This document shows positions 27,347 to 37,686 of a stretch of 64,000 nucleotides of DNA, one piece after another. Each line of letters starts with the position of its first letter. The first letter of the stretch is position 1. Source of the DNA: Staphylococcus epidermidis (lineage in GTDB: Bacteria; Bacillota; Bacilli; Staphylococcales; Staphylococcaceae); contig NZ_AP019721.1 of NCBI RefSeq assembly GCF_006742205.1, positions 558,001 to 622,000 on the forward strand. Reading direction: 5' to 3'. Below the pieces are notes generated by a model. It saw only the letters and a list, made by a program, of their open reading frames with translations, did no database searches and was not told the origin of the DNA. A program made the position numbers and the translations under genes.

Positions 27347-28339
27347 TTAAACATTGAAATCAATGACAATACGTCCAGTATTATTATGATTGATGACTTG
27401 ATCGATGGCTTTTGGGATTTCATCGAATGAAATAACATGTTTGATGTCATGTAATTGTTGTGGTTTTAAGTCTTTTGCAAGTCTTCTCCAAACACGTTTT
27501 CTTAGTTTAATTGGAGTAAATACTGAATCGATACCAATTATACTTGCTCCTCTTAAAATGAAAGGAAAGACGGTTGTTTCAAAATTGTTACCACCAGTCA
27601 TGCCAATTAATGCAACACTTCCGTTGTTATCCAATCGTTTGACGATGTACGGTAAGTTTTCACCACCAACTGGATCAATGGCTGCCTGCCATGTTCTCTT
27701 CTCTAATGGTTTACTATTATCTTCTGGTAAACGGCCAATTACTTCTTTAGCACCAAGCTTTTTAAGTTTTTCTTCGGCGTCATCTCTACCCGTACTTGCA
27801 ATAACATCATACCCTAAGTTATTTAACATGAGTAATGAAATCGTTCCGACGCCTCCAGTGGCACCTCGTACAAGCACTTCTTTACCTTCAATAGACATAC
27901 CTGATTTTTCAAGTTGTTCTATAGCTAAACCTGCTGTATAGCCAGCAGTACCGTAAATCATAGCTTCTTCCAATGTTAAATCTTCAGGTAATTCAATCAC
28001 CCATTCTGATTTAACACGTGCGTATTCACTGAAGCCTCCGTAATGACTTACACCTAAATCATAGCTTGTTACGATGACTTTATCTCCAACCTCAAAGCCT
28101 GGAGCATTTGTTTCCTCAATGGTACCTGCTAAATCTATACCAGGGACCATCGGATATTGTTTTACTATTTTGTTATGGTCCTGAGTGGCTAGTGCGTCTT
28201 TATAATTTATGCCAGAATAATGTACTTTTATTAAAACGTCACCCTCAGGTAAGTCATCTTTAGTTAGTTCTTTATAACTATTTGAAACAATACCGTTGTC
28301 ATCTTGATCGACTACAAAAGCTTTGAATTTTTCTACCAT
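27347..28339 (-). CDS. YhdH/YhfP-type quinone oxidoreductase (MDR family)
   Basis: This 330-residue protein belongs to the zinc-free medium-chain dehydrogenase group that includes E. coli YhdH (acrylyl-CoA reductase, AcuI). The N-terminal HYSGINYKDALAT and the nucleotide-binding VRGATGGVGTISLLML (residues about 153-168) are diagnostic. It would use NADPH to reduce an enone or quinone; the physiological substrate is unknown. It is a single gene with a GAGGAG ribosome site. No unusual features. Confidence 0.85.
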   Translation of the reverse strand: MVEKFKAFVVDQDDNGIVSNSYKELTKDDLPEGDVLIKVHYSGINYKDALATQDHNKIVKQYPMVPGIDLAGTIEETNAPGFEVGDKVIVTSYDLGVSHYGGFSEYARVKSEWVIELPEDLTLEEAMIYGTAGYTAGLAIEQLEKSGMSIEGKEVLVRGATGGVGTISLLMLNNLGYDVIASTGRDDAEEKLKKLGAKEVIGRLPEDNSKPLEKRTWQAAIDPVGGENLPYIVKRLDNNGSVALIGMTGGNNFETTVFPFILRGASIIGIDSVFTPIKLRKRVWRRLAKDLKPQQLHDIKHVISFDEIPKAIDQVINHNNTGRIVIDFNV

Positions 28340-28579
28340 ATTTCTACACTCCTCTAATGATGAATTGAATCAATATTAAATTTTAAAGATATTATTTAAT
28401 GATTCGCTTGATATTACCCTGTTTTTATTTTTAATATAAGGAAACTGCTTTTCTAACAAACTTTATATCATTCATTGTATAATTTAATTTGAAAATTTAA
28501 AACTTATTAATAGCAAAAATGTCAATGTACACATCTAATTCACAAAATTAACTTTTTAAGGTTTTAGAGGGGGATTTAA

Positions 28580-29119
28580 ATGGGGGAAAGGATAAGAAGT
28601 GTTCAAATAACTGAGGTAGAGCAACTACAACTAATTGCTAAAAGAACATTTTTTACAACGTTTAGAGAATCTTATAGTGATGAGGACTTCAAGCAATTTT
28701 TTAGTGATGCATATGATATAGATGTGTTGAGAAAAGAATTGGAACAAAGTAATTCTTTTCATTATTTTTATGAAGTTGATCAAAATATAGTAGGTTTCTT
28801 GAAATTGAACATTAATGATGCTCAGACTGAAAACAAAGGTCATGCATATTTGGAAATACAACGCATTTACTTTGATGAAGCATTTCAAGGGAGTGGAAGA
28901 GGACAATTATTTATCAATCTAGCTATTGATCAAGCTATCAAATTTGGGAAATCGAAAATATGGCTTGGTGTTTGGGAGCATAATCCTAAAGCGCTTAGCT
29001 TTTATAAAAACAGAGGATTTAGAGTTACAGGGTCGCATCAATTTTATACTGGAAGTGTAGTAGATAATGATTTGATTATGGAGTTGGATCTTACAACAAA
29101 CTATAAACAAAGTTTATAG
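28580..29119 (+). CDS. GNAT-family N-acetyltransferase
   Basis: This 179-residue protein has a complete GNAT domain: QRIYFDEAFQGSGRGQLFINL carries the acetyl-CoA loop Q-G-S-G-R-G (residues about 96-101), and NPKALSFYKNRGFRVTG is the C-terminal motif. It resembles the spermidine/spermine-like or RimI-like acetyltransferases of Firmicutes, but the acceptor is not determined. GGGGGA precedes the ATG at 28580. It stands alone; the 270 nt after it are AT-rich with nothing recognised. Confidence 0.8.
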   Translation: MGERIRSVQITEVEQLQLIAKRTFFTTFRESYSDEDFKQFFSDAYDIDVLRKELEQSNSFHYFYEVDQNIVGFLKLNINDAQTENKGHAYLEIQRIYFDEAFQGSGRGQLFINLAIDQAIKFGKSKIWLGVWEHNPKALSFYKNRGFRVTGSHQFYTGSVVDNDLIMELDLTTNYKQSL

Positions 29120-29390
29120 TTCAATCATAAAATATAAATGAGCTAGGGTTATGTTTAATATTGTTCGCATTTAGCATTAATATTAGATATAATTGTAGCG
29201 TTGAATTTTAGTACAATATCTATGTAATTGTATTCAAAGTGAAGTCATCGAAATTAAAAATGCAATCAATATATACAGATTAGGTTTATATTTTTAATAG
29301 GTAATGATAGTTATTATAGTGACATTCAAACATACAACCTAAATTTTATAAGATGTTGTCGATTTAATATAAAGAGAAAGGACGTATAGT

Positions 29391-31556
29391 ATGAATAAAC
29401 TGACAATTATTGTCACGTATTATAATGCGGAGGAATACATCACAGGTTGCTTAGAGAGTATTAAGCAACAACGTACACAAGATTTTAATTTGATTATTGT
29501 GAATGATGGGTCGACAGACCAAAGTAAAAAATTAATGGATGAAGCTATTAAAGACTATGATAAAAACATTCGATTTATCGATTTAGATGAAAATAGTGGT
29601 CATGCACATGCGCGTAATATTGCATTAGAAGAAGTAGAAACACCTTACTTTATGTTTTTAGATGCAGATGATGAATTAGCTTCTTATGCAATCACGTTTT
29701 ACTTAGAAAAGTTTAATAATACTGATGGTTTAATTGCTCCAATACATTCTTTTACTACACAACGTCCGCAATTTGTTGATTTAGATCGAGTAAGGGTTGA
29801 ATACTTTAATGCCAAAGAGAATATTAATTCATTTTTAAGAAAACAGTCAGCTTGTAACATTATTTTTAGAACAGCTATTGTCAGGGCGCATCATATTCGA
29901 TTTAATGAAAATTTAAATACATATGTGGATTGGTCATTTGTTCTTGAATATATGAAGTATGTAAATAAGTTTGTACGTATTTTTAACTTCCCATTTTATT
30001 TCCGTGGGGAAGTCTATGATCCATTTGAAACACTTACATTAAGTGAACAAAATTTTGATATTTTATTTAAAGATTACGTCAACAGCTTTTATGATGCCAT
30101 TAAACGAGCAACAAATCCAAAAGTTAGAGAATTTATTGTCACTAAAATGGGAAATAAAATTGCTAATGAATTTGAACCAACTCGATATGATATTAATGAA
30201 CGCTATCAAACACATAAGGATACGCTTGTTGAATTATCGAAATTTTTACATGTACATTTAGTTAAAAACCAAAAGCTAATAAATAAAATTGAAACAATTT
30301 TGTTAATGAATAATGAAACTGATAAAGCTTTTAAAGTTAATCAATTTAGAAAAACGTTGCGACATGTTAAAAATATTGTTCTAAGAAGAAAAAATAAAGA
30401 ACGTTCATTGTATGATTTAACAGATAAAGAAGATAATGTTAAACCGAAAACGATTGTCTTTGAATCGTTCGGTGGTAAGAATTACAGTGATAGTCCAAAG
30501 TATATTTATGAATATATGCAAAAGTATTATCCTAATTATCGCTATATATGGTCATTTAAGAATCCCGATAAAAATGTCGTACCGGGTAGTGCTGAAAAGG
30601 TTAAGCGTAATTCAGCAGAGTATTATCAAGCATACTCGGAAGCAAGTCATTGGGTATCAAATGCGCGTACACCACTTTATTTAAATAAAAAAGAAAATCA
30701 AACGTACATTCAAACTTGGCACGGTACACCATTAAAACGTTTAGCGAATGATATGAAAGTGGTACGTATGCCGGGTACTACGACACCAAAGTATAAGCGT
30801 AATTTTAATCGTGAAACATCACGTTGGGATTATTTAATTTCGCCAAATAGATATTCAACTGAAATATTTAGAAGTGCTTTTTGGATGGATGAAGAAAGAA
30901 TATTAGAGATAGGTTATCCAAGAAATGATGTATTAGTTAATAGAGCCAATGATCAAGAGTATTTAGATGAAATTAGAACTCACTTAAATTTACCTAGTGA
31001 TAAAAAGGTTATTATGTATGCTCCGACATGGAGAGACGATGAATTTGTGAGTAAAGGAAAATATTTGTTTGAATTAAAAATTGATTTAGACAACCTTTAT
31101 AAAGAACTCGGAGATGATTATGTGATTTTATTACGCATGCATTATCTCATTTCTAACGCACTTGATTTATCTGGTTATGAAAATTTTGCAATTGATGTTT
31201 CAAACTATAATGACGTCTCTGAATTATTTTTAATAAGTGATTGTTTAATTACAGACTATTCATCAGTAATGTTTGATTATGGTATTTTAAAACGCCCTCA
31301 ATTTTTCTTTGCATATGATATAGACAAATATGATAAGGGATTACGAGGATTCTATATGAATTATATGGAAGATTTACCAGGACCTATTTATACAGAACCA
31401 TATGGCCTAGCTAAAGAACTAAAGAATTTAGATAAAGTGCAACAGCAATATCAAGAAAAAATAGATGCATTTTATGATAGATTTTGCTCTGTAGATAATG
31501 GTAAGGCATCTCAATATATTGGGGATTTAATTCATAAGGATATCAAGGAACAATGA
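29391..31556 (+). CDS. Bifunctional glycosyltransferase 2 / CDP-glycerol glycerophosphotransferase (TagF-like)
   Basis: This 721-residue protein fuses two domains. Residues 1-250 are a GT-A family 2 glycosyltransferase (TIIVTYYNAEEYI, VNDGSTDQS, FLDADDE with the metal-binding DXD-like residues). Residues about 340-715 are a CDP-glycerol:poly(glycerophosphate) transferase with QTWHGTPLKRLAND near residue 441 and TDYSSVMFDYG near residue 620. It should act at the inner membrane face on wall teichoic acid or another glycerol-phosphate polymer. A second transferase of this type lies at 32464-34143. The start ATG 29391 follows AGAAAGGACG. It is not in a classic tag operon. Confidence 0.87.
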   Translation: MNKLTIIVTYYNAEEYITGCLESIKQQRTQDFNLIIVNDGSTDQSKKLMDEAIKDYDKNIRFIDLDENSGHAHARNIALEEVETPYFMFLDADDELASYAITFYLEKFNNTDGLIAPIHSFTTQRPQFVDLDRVRVEYFNAKENINSFLRKQSACNIIFRTAIVRAHHIRFNENLNTYVDWSFVLEYMKYVNKFVRIFNFPFYFRGEVYDPFETLTLSEQNFDILFKDYVNSFYDAIKRATNPKVREFIVTKMGNKIANEFEPTRYDINERYQTHKDTLVELSKFLHVHLVKNQKLINKIETILLMNNETDKAFKVNQFRKTLRHVKNIVLRRKNKERSLYDLTDKEDNVKPKTIVFESFGGKNYSDSPKYIYEYMQKYYPNYRYIWSFKNPDKNVVPGSAEKVKRNSAEYYQAYSEASHWVSNARTPLYLNKKENQTYIQTWHGTPLKRLANDMKVVRMPGTTTPKYKRNFNRETSRWDYLISPNRYSTEIFRSAFWMDEERILEIGYPRNDVLVNRANDQEYLDEIRTHLNLPSDKKVIMYAPTWRDDEFVSKGKYLFELKIDLDNLYKELGDDYVILLRMHYLISNALDLSGYENFAIDVSNYNDVSELFLISDCLITDYSSVMFDYGILKRPQFFFAYDIDKYDKGLRGFYMNYMEDLPGPIYTEPYGLAKELKNLDKVQQQYQEKIDAFYDRFCSVDNGKASQYIGDLIHKDIKEQ

Positions 31557-31584
31557 TAAATTTCATACTTAATTAATAATTATA

Positions 31585-31624
31585 GGGTATAATATTAATG
31601 AGCAATTAATATTATGCCCTTTTT
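31585..31624 (+). terminator. Terminator after the TagF-like fusion gene
   Basis: GGGTATAATATTAAT (31585-31599) pairs with ATTAATATTATGCCC (31605-31619) over 15 bp with one G-T pair, followed by TTTTT. Confidence 0.85.
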
Positions 31625-31684
31625 AATATTTTAATTGAAATTCAATTCAACATGATAAAGAGACAAAGTAGGAGGCGGTTTCAA

Positions 31685-32332
31685 ATGAAAAAAGTATTAG
31701 CAAGTGCAACGATTTTATCATTAATGTTAGTAGGTTGTTCCAATGGTGGAAATGATGAATCAAGTCATAAAGATGATAGTTCTAAAACAGAACAAAAGGA
31801 TAAATCATCATCTCAACATGACTCAAAAAAAGATTCGAAACGTAATGATACAAATAATAAGCAAGACAATCAGGAAAATAACACTAATAAAGAACAAACA
31901 AATAATCAAAATCCAAATGATGGAGAACAACGAACAAGCGAAAGACCAACAACAAATTCAAACGGAAATTCATCGGATAATCAAAATAAACAACAGCAAT
32001 CAGTACAAGATAACCAGAATAAATATGTAGCACCATACCAAAGTGAAAATGCGACACGTGTTGCTCGATGTCTTTCTCCATTTGAGGGCGACCGCAGTCA
32101 AGCTTTGCAACAATTACCAAATTTTGAAACTGCACTTTCCATTGCTAAAAACGAAGCTAATATGTATGGAAGCGAAAATAAATCATATAATGATTATTCA
32201 ATAGAACAAACAGAAGATGGATTTAGATATGTGTTTAGCTTTAAAGATCCATCAAAAAGTAATACTTACTCAATTGTAACGCTTAATCGACAAGGTCAAC
32301 CTACTGTTGTAGATCCTAACTTCCAACCTTAA
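31685..32332 (+). CDS. Lipoprotein with Asn/Gln/Ser-rich linker (DUF4767-like)
   Basis: The 215-residue protein has a lipoprotein signal ([20 protein letters not shown], lipobox LVGC at residues 14-17 of the mature site), then about 90 residues of low-complexity Asn/Lys/Gln/Ser/Asp, then a globular domain of about 90 residues. The C-terminal part ([19 protein letters not shown]) resembles DUF4767 domains of staphylococcal lipoproteins. Function unknown. ATG 31685 is chosen over the upstream 31652 because AGGAGGCGG lies just before it and the signal peptide starts there. It lies between two teichoic-acid-type transferases, so an envelope role is possible. Confidence 0.8.
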   Translation: MKKVLASATILSLMLVGCSNGGNDESSHKDDSSKTEQKDKSSSQHDSKKDSKRNDTNNKQDNQENNTNKEQTNNQNPNDGEQRTSERPTTNSNGNSSDNQNKQQQSVQDNQNKYVAPYQSENATRVARCLSPFEGDRSQALQQLPNFETALSIAKNEANMYGSENKSYNDYSIEQTEDGFRYVFSFKDPSKSNTYSIVTLNRQGQPTVVDPNFQP

Positions 32333-32389
32333 TTGTAAGTATAGTGAAATTCAACAAGAATGAGTCATACTAAGCTAACAATAAAAAGC

Positions 32390-32434
32390 GAGCAAAATCA
32401 TTTCTGTATTGCATAATGACTTTGCTCACTTTTA
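32390..32434. terminator. Bidirectional terminator
   Basis: GAGCAAAATCATT (32390-32402) pairs with AATGACTTTGCTC (32415-32427), one mismatch, between the convergent lipoprotein and glycerophosphotransferase genes. Confidence 0.8.
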
Positions 32435-32463
32435 TTTTGAAAATCATCAATAAGATGAAGCAC

Positions 32464-34143
32464 TTATTTCAATTGATTTGAAATAAGTTTACTAATATAT
32501 TCAAATGACTGATTATTTTTATTTGTATATTTATTGTTTAATTGTGGGATGCTATCAGTAATTAAATCATTTATTAATAGTTCAGCATCGGTATACCAAA
32601 TAGGTTTTAAGGTGTCCATTACGTCTTGATAGACGCCACGTTCTTCGACATATTGAGAGTGATTGGGTGTGTATAAGCAACCTTTTTTATCTACGGTTAA
32701 AGCATCAAAAATAATTGATGAGTAGTCTGTTAAAACAACATCTGAAATAATAATTAAGTCTTGCGTTTCAATATTATTAGGCGGATTTATTACGCCTTCA
32801 GGAACCAAGTCATTTTTACTCTCGACGTGTCCTTTATAGATCACATTATAATGTTTTAATAACTGTTCATTAATAGGAAATATATCATCATCAGATGAAT
32901 TTGTTTTCCATGTTGGGGCATATAATAATACTCGCTTAGTAGGATCTATATTTATCTCACTAAATATACGTTTATGTAAACCTACATCATTGATACGATT
33001 TAATAAATAATTATTTCTAGGATATCCTACAGGTAATATATCAATTTTTTGACTAGGAAACGCTGATTCAAAGTATGTTTTTGATTCTTCTGAATCTACA
33101 ATTAAATAATCTTGTTGTGTCCATTTATTATATTTTCGAGCTCGGTAGTTATATATATTTAAATTTTGGTGTGGCTCTTTACTATCTAAAAATAGTTTTT
33201 TAATAGGTGTCCCATGCCATAATTGGATGATTTTACCATTAGGGTGAATGTCGTCAGGAATATAGCTTTCCGTAATGACAAAAGTAGCTGTTTCAATCAA
33301 ATTCTTCACATTTTCATCGTTAGTTGAAATAAAATGTGGTCCTGTTCTCTCATCTGTTATAAAGTAAGACTCTATCATAGGATTGTGTTTAACAAAGTAA
33401 TTAAATAAATACTTAGAGTTTCCTCGATAGCCGAAATCAAATCCTAGAAAAACGACGTGGTTCTTAAGTTTTGATGAATCCTTTTTATAAATATAGCTAA
33501 TCTCTTTGTGTTTTTTAACTGAATAATTCTTAATAGGAGTCACTAACCATCTTGGAGCTTTAAATTTAGTACTAAGTAGTACTGAATCATAATATCTAAT
33601 ACTATCGTGATCGTTAAATGGTACACGCGTAAATGGGATTCTTTGTTTATGTGCATAAGCGATGGTGTTTAAGAAGAATTTATCTCTATAAGTTAAATCA
33701 TTACGGTCAAATGAGCGCCAAAATCCCTTGCTCGTTTTTAATGGTCCTTTAAAGTCTAATACGACATGACCTTCAACTGCGATATGCCCTTTAAGAATTG
33801 TTAATAATGCTAAATCAAAGATATTTTCAACTTCAAATTTATCAATAAGTTCTAATGTTGAATTAATTTCATAAATAACATTTGGATATAAATTAATATT
33901 TTTAACCCAGTCCTCAAAATCAACAAAGTCCAACCCGAAGTATTTACAATCGTTTAAATAATAATTGTTAATTGTATAGTCAACTATAAATGAAGTCTTA
34001 GGTAAAGTGATAGCTTTAATCATGGACTGATGAATTTGAATTTCATTTGAATAGGGGATGACATGCGTATAGCCGTCGCTAAGTGCACGTTCCATTTGCT
34101 CTTTTAATTTGTCCATATTTGAAATATTTATTTGCTTTATCAT
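32464..34143 (-). CDS. CDP-glycerol glycerophosphotransferase family protein (TagF/TarF type)
   Basis: This 559-residue protein has an uncharacterised N-terminal half and a C-terminal CDP-glycerol glycerophosphotransferase domain. The domain carries QLWHGTPIKKLFLD near residue 310, PVGYPRNNYLL, LYAPTWK, and TDYSSIIFDAL near residue 473, as in TagF, TagB and TarF. It should transfer glycerol phosphate or ribitol phosphate units in the cytoplasm. The N-terminal part lacks obvious GT2 motifs, unlike the neighbour at 29391. It is a single gene; acceptor and polymer are not predictable. Confidence 0.85.
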   Translation of the reverse strand: MIKQINISNMDKLKEQMERALSDGYTHVIPYSNEIQIHQSMIKAITLPKTSFIVDYTINNYYLNDCKYFGLDFVDFEDWVKNINLYPNVIYEINSTLELIDKFEVENIFDLALLTILKGHIAVEGHVVLDFKGPLKTSKGFWRSFDRNDLTYRDKFFLNTIAYAHKQRIPFTRVPFNDHDSIRYYDSVLLSTKFKAPRWLVTPIKNYSVKKHKEISYIYKKDSSKLKNHVVFLGFDFGYRGNSKYLFNYFVKHNPMIESYFITDERTGPHFISTNDENVKNLIETATFVITESYIPDDIHPNGKIIQLWHGTPIKKLFLDSKEPHQNLNIYNYRARKYNKWTQQDYLIVDSEESKTYFESAFPSQKIDILPVGYPRNNYLLNRINDVGLHKRIFSEINIDPTKRVLLYAPTWKTNSSDDDIFPINEQLLKHYNVIYKGHVESKNDLVPEGVINPPNNIETQDLIIISDVVLTDYSSIIFDALTVDKKGCLYTPNHSQYVEERGVYQDVMDTLKPIWYTDAELLINDLITDSIPQLNNKYTNKNNQSFEYISKLISNQLK

Positions 34144-34257
34144 AAATCTTCCTTCAATCTCTTAACGATATTTGTTAGCTTTTATTTTATCATGGTGCAT
34201 AATATAATTCATGTAAACATAACATAAAAATTAATATATATGTTTTTAACCTGAGAA

Positions 34258-34391
34258 ATTAAAGCGCTTAACTACTATAAATATTAAGGTTTATTAATTG
34301 TTAACACCCCTTTACATTCATGTCACACCATTGTAAATTATATAAGAAAATGTTATATTTTTCTTGTGAAAATGGTCACGATATGCTTGTG
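34258..34391 (+). promoter_or_regulatory. lctP upstream region: candidate cre and Rex sites
   Basis: TTAAAGCGCTTAA at 34259-34271 has the AGCGCT core and near-palindrome of a CcpA cre site. TTGTGAA-AATG-GTCACGA at 34374-34391 resembles the Rex operator TTGTGAA-N4-TTCACAA with two mismatches in the second half. Catabolite and NADH/NAD control of lactate transport are expected from family knowledge; binding here is inferred. Confidence 0.45.
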
Positions 34392-34492
34392 GGGATCGTA
34401 CTGATTTAATAGGTATTTATCACATATTAATAAGGGGACAGTATGCGTCTACCTAGTCTTCATGACTAAAGATTTAATGAGGAGAGTTCAAT

Positions 34493-36094
34493 ATGTTAGT
34501 AGAATCTTTTAATCCATTTGGTAATTTACTATTATCATCTTTAATTGCGGCAATCCCTATCATTTTATTTTTACTGTGTCTTACAGTATTTAAAATGAAA
34601 GGAATTTATGCTGCTATCACAACCCTTGTGGTTACATTATTAATTGCAATTCCATTCTTTAAATTACCAGTAGGAATTGCCTCTGGAGCAGTTGTTGAAG
34701 GTTTCTTCCAAGGTATCTTCCCAATCGGATATATTGTTATTATGGCAGTATTATTATATAAGATTACTTTGAAATCGGGGCAATTCGCAACTATTCAAGA
34801 CAGTATTACAAGTATTTCACAAGACCAAAGAATTCAGCTTCTTTTAATTGGTTTTTCATTTAATGCATTCTTAGAAGGCGCTGCAGGATTTGGTGTTCCA
34901 ATTGCAATTTGTGCACTTTTATTAGCGCAACTTGGCTTTAGACCATTACAAGCAGCTATGTTATGTTTAGTAGCTAACGCTGCATCTGGTGCATTTGGTG
35001 CAATTGGTATTCCGGTTGGTGTTGTAGATACACTTAACTTACCTGGTCATGTAGAAGCGATGGGAGTTTCACAAACATCAACATTAACTTTAGCAATTAT
35101 TAACTTCTTTATTCCTTTCTTACTTATCTTTATCGTAGATGGTTTCAAAGGAATTAAAGAAACTTTACCTTCAATTCTTGTTGTTTCTGTCACTTATACA
35201 GTTTTACAAGGATTACTTACAGTGTTTAATGGTCCAGAATTAGCTGATATCATTCCATCACTTGCTTCTATGTTAGCATTAGCTTTATTCTCTAAGAAAT
35301 TCCAACCTAAGAATATCTTTAGAGTTCAAAAAGATGTTAAACCAGAAGCACCGAAAAAACTTAAAGGTAAAGAAGTCTTATTTGCTTGGAGTCCATTCAT
35401 TATCTTAACTGTCATTGTTATGATTTGGAGTGCACCTTCATTTAAAGCATTATTTGCACCAAAAGGTAAATTATCTGCTTTAGTTGCAAACTTTGACTTA
35501 CCTGGTACTTTCAGTAATATTTCACACAAACCAATTACTTTATCATTAAACTTAATTGGTCAAACAGGTACAGCAATTCTAATTACAATTATTATTACTG
35601 TTTTAATGGCTAAAAAAGTCAACTTTGGTGATGCTGGTCGCTTATTTGTTGAAGCATTTAAAGAATTATGGTTACCAATCATAACAATTTGTTTCATCTT
35701 AGCAATTTCAAAAATCACAACATATGGTGGTTTAAGTAATGCTATGGGACAAGGCATCTCAAAAGCAGGAAGCGTATTCCCAATATTATCACCAATCCTT
35801 GGTTGGATCGGCGTATTTATGACTGGTTCAGTTGTTAATAACAACTCTTTATTCGCGCCAATTCAAGCTTCTGTAGCACAACAAATTGGTACAAGTGGTT
35901 CACTACTTGTAGCTTCAAATACAGCAGGTGGGGTTGCGGCGAAACTTATTTCTCCACAATCTATTGCCATTGCAACAGCAGCTGTTAAAGAAGTAGGTAA
36001 AGAATCTGAACTACTTAAAATGACATTACGTTATAGTATTGGATTACTTGTATTTATCTGTATCTGGACATTTATCTTGTCATTCATTCTGTAA
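34493..36094 (+). CDS. lctP: L-lactate permease
   Basis: This 533-residue polytopic membrane protein (about 12-14 helices) belongs to the LctP/LldP lactate permease family. Typical segments are EGAAGFGVPIAICALLLAQLGF (residues about 128-148) and TGSVVNNNSLFAPIQASVAQQIG (about 445-467). It exchanges or imports L-lactate with protons. GAGGAG precedes ATG 34493. Two candidate regulatory sites (cre, Rex) lie in the 350-nt upstream region, consistent with fermentation control. It is monocistronic and ends in a strong terminator. Confidence 0.92.
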   Translation: MLVESFNPFGNLLLSSLIAAIPIILFLLCLTVFKMKGIYAAITTLVVTLLIAIPFFKLPVGIASGAVVEGFFQGIFPIGYIVIMAVLLYKITLKSGQFATIQDSITSISQDQRIQLLLIGFSFNAFLEGAAGFGVPIAICALLLAQLGFRPLQAAMLCLVANAASGAFGAIGIPVGVVDTLNLPGHVEAMGVSQTSTLTLAIINFFIPFLLIFIVDGFKGIKETLPSILVVSVTYTVLQGLLTVFNGPELADIIPSLASMLALALFSKKFQPKNIFRVQKDVKPEAPKKLKGKEVLFAWSPFIILTVIVMIWSAPSFKALFAPKGKLSALVANFDLPGTFSNISHKPITLSLNLIGQTGTAILITIIITVLMAKKVNFGDAGRLFVEAFKELWLPIITICFILAISKITTYGGLSNAMGQGISKAGSVFPILSPILGWIGVFMTGSVVNNNSLFAPIQASVAQQIGTSGSLLVASNTAGGVAAKLISPQSIAIATAAVKEVGKESELLKMTLRYSIGLLVFICIWTFILSFIL

Positions 36095-36127
36095 ATCAAA
36101 ATTTATTGAAATGTATTTTTCATATAC

Positions 36128-36170
36128 AAAGCCCGAAATGAAGCTATAAAGTCATTCATTTCGGGCTTTC
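36128..36170 (+). terminator. Terminator after lctP
   Basis: AAAGCCCGAAATGAA and TTCATTTCGGGCTTT form a perfect 15-bp stem. Confidence 0.9.
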
Positions 36171-36245
36171 AATATTTTGCTTTTGGATGTCGAGAGTTTA
36201 GGTAATCTTTTAAAATGATGTAATTGTTATATAAATTCTCATTTG

Positions 36246-36300
36246 AAAAATAGGAGTGAGACAGTTCGTTTTAAATGAACTAAGTCTCACTCCTATTTTT
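36246..36300. terminator. Terminator for the minus-strand glycosyltransferase
   Basis: AAAAATAGGAGTGAGAC (36246-36262) and GTCTCACTCCTATTTTT (36284-36300) form a perfect 17-bp stem; its inner loop can pair further (AGTTC/GAACT). It abuts the stop codon at 36299. Confidence 0.88.
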
Positions 36301-37444
36301 ATTTAAACATAGACATAAATAATTGATATATATGATCCGGACTAAATTGTTTCAACGTATCTTTACTATTTTCAATGATGTGATCTAACTCATTATAATG
36401 TTGTGTTGTTAAATCGATACGTTTTGCAAGTTCAGACACATTTTCATAGTTTACTAAATAACCATTATCTCCGTTGTTAATGATTGAATCTGGCCCTACA
36501 TTGCCTTCAAAACTTATTACTATATTATCTTGCACCATTGCCTCTAAAATAATCATTCCGAAACCTTCATTGCGTGAAGGTACAACAACGATTTTACTTT
36601 GTGCAAGTTTATTATTTAATTCTTGCGTTGGCTCATATATTTTAATCAAATCATTTAAATGATATTGATTAATAAAGTCAACAAGTGATGTTTTCTTACT
36701 ACCAGAACCATAGATGTGAACGTCATAATTCAATTGACGCAAGTCTTCTTGTATTAAACGAATACTCTCTAATAATAAATCATACCCTTTTTCATATTCT
36801 AAACGTCCGGCGCTAATAATACGATTTTTCTTTGGAGCAGCAATTCTTTTTTCGGTAACCATATTAGGTATAACGTATACAGGAGTTTTAAGTTGTGATT
36901 GATATTTTTGCTGGTCTGCGACAGTTAACGTTGTAATCTTATTGATATTACGGTACGCAGCAATAATTTCCTTTTGATACTGATCAGGGTGAGCATCAAA
37001 ATTCATATGTTCCATTGCGATGGTCACTATTTCAGCTTTAGCATATTTAGAAATGAGAATATTAAAGCTAGCTCTTGTTCCAACGAGTACATCAGTTTTA
37101 GTATGCCTGATTGCTTTAATCATTTTTTTCTCTACATAACTCGAAAACTGACTTTTACCTGGCTCAAATTGAGAAATCACTTTTGTATTTAAAAAGGGGG
37201 TATACTTTTTGATACGATTTGCCGTAATAGCTCTAGTATTTTTAAGCTTTAAGCGATAGTCCACTACGACTTTAACTTTTATTGCTGAATGTAATTCAAA
37301 ATATGGAGAGTCTGCGCCTCTAAAAACTGAAATAATTGTTACAGGATGTCCTTTTTCTGCCAGTGTATTTGCAAGTTGTGTCACCGACTTTACCGTTCCG
37401 CCCATTGCATAAATATTATGCATAAAAAATGTGAACGACTTCAT
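36299..37444 (-). CDS. GT4-family glycosyltransferase
   Basis: This 381-residue GT-B fold glycosyltransferase has an N-terminal MGGTVKSVTQLANTLAEKGH acceptor-side motif and the GT4 signature SRNEGFGMIILEAM with its E-X7-E nucleotide-sugar binding residues (residues about 293-306). It resembles poly(glycerol-phosphate) alpha-glucosyltransferases (TagE-like), which would fit the nearby glycerophosphotransferases, but the sugar and acceptor are inferred. I use ATG 37444, since AATGAGG is placed for it; a GTG at 37456 is too close to that site. Confidence 0.82.
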   Translation of the reverse strand: MKSFTFFMHNIYAMGGTVKSVTQLANTLAEKGHPVTIISVFRGADSPYFELHSAIKVKVVVDYRLKLKNTRAITANRIKKYTPFLNTKVISQFEPGKSQFSSYVEKKMIKAIRHTKTDVLVGTRASFNILISKYAKAEIVTIAMEHMNFDAHPDQYQKEIIAAYRNINKITTLTVADQQKYQSQLKTPVYVIPNMVTEKRIAAPKKNRIISAGRLEYEKGYDLLLESIRLIQEDLRQLNYDVHIYGSGSKKTSLVDFINQYHLNDLIKIYEPTQELNNKLAQSKIVVVPSRNEGFGMIILEAMVQDNIVISFEGNVGPDSIINNGDNGYLVNYENVSELAKRIDLTTQHYNELDHIIENSKDTLKQFSPDHIYQLFMSMFK

Positions 37445-37686
37445 TGCGTAAAACACCTCATTGTTTTCTATGATATTTAAGTCATTATAACATTAGTTCG
37501 TATATAAGGGGTAACATGTAAACAATTGTAATTTGAATTGTGTAATGAAGCTATTCTCATAATGTTGACTTTTATTCTTTTGTGTAACACAATTTATATA
37601 TATAATTAAATTAGTTCAATTAATGGTTATGATAAGGAAGAAATGAGCACTTCCTTGAAAGACGCTTAGATTTTTTTGCAATATAG

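Noticed and set aside
27405..27941. 178-codon plus-strand frame opposite the YhdH-type oxidoreductase
   Set aside because: It is a shadow of a well-supported minus-strand gene, with no family resemblance or RBS.
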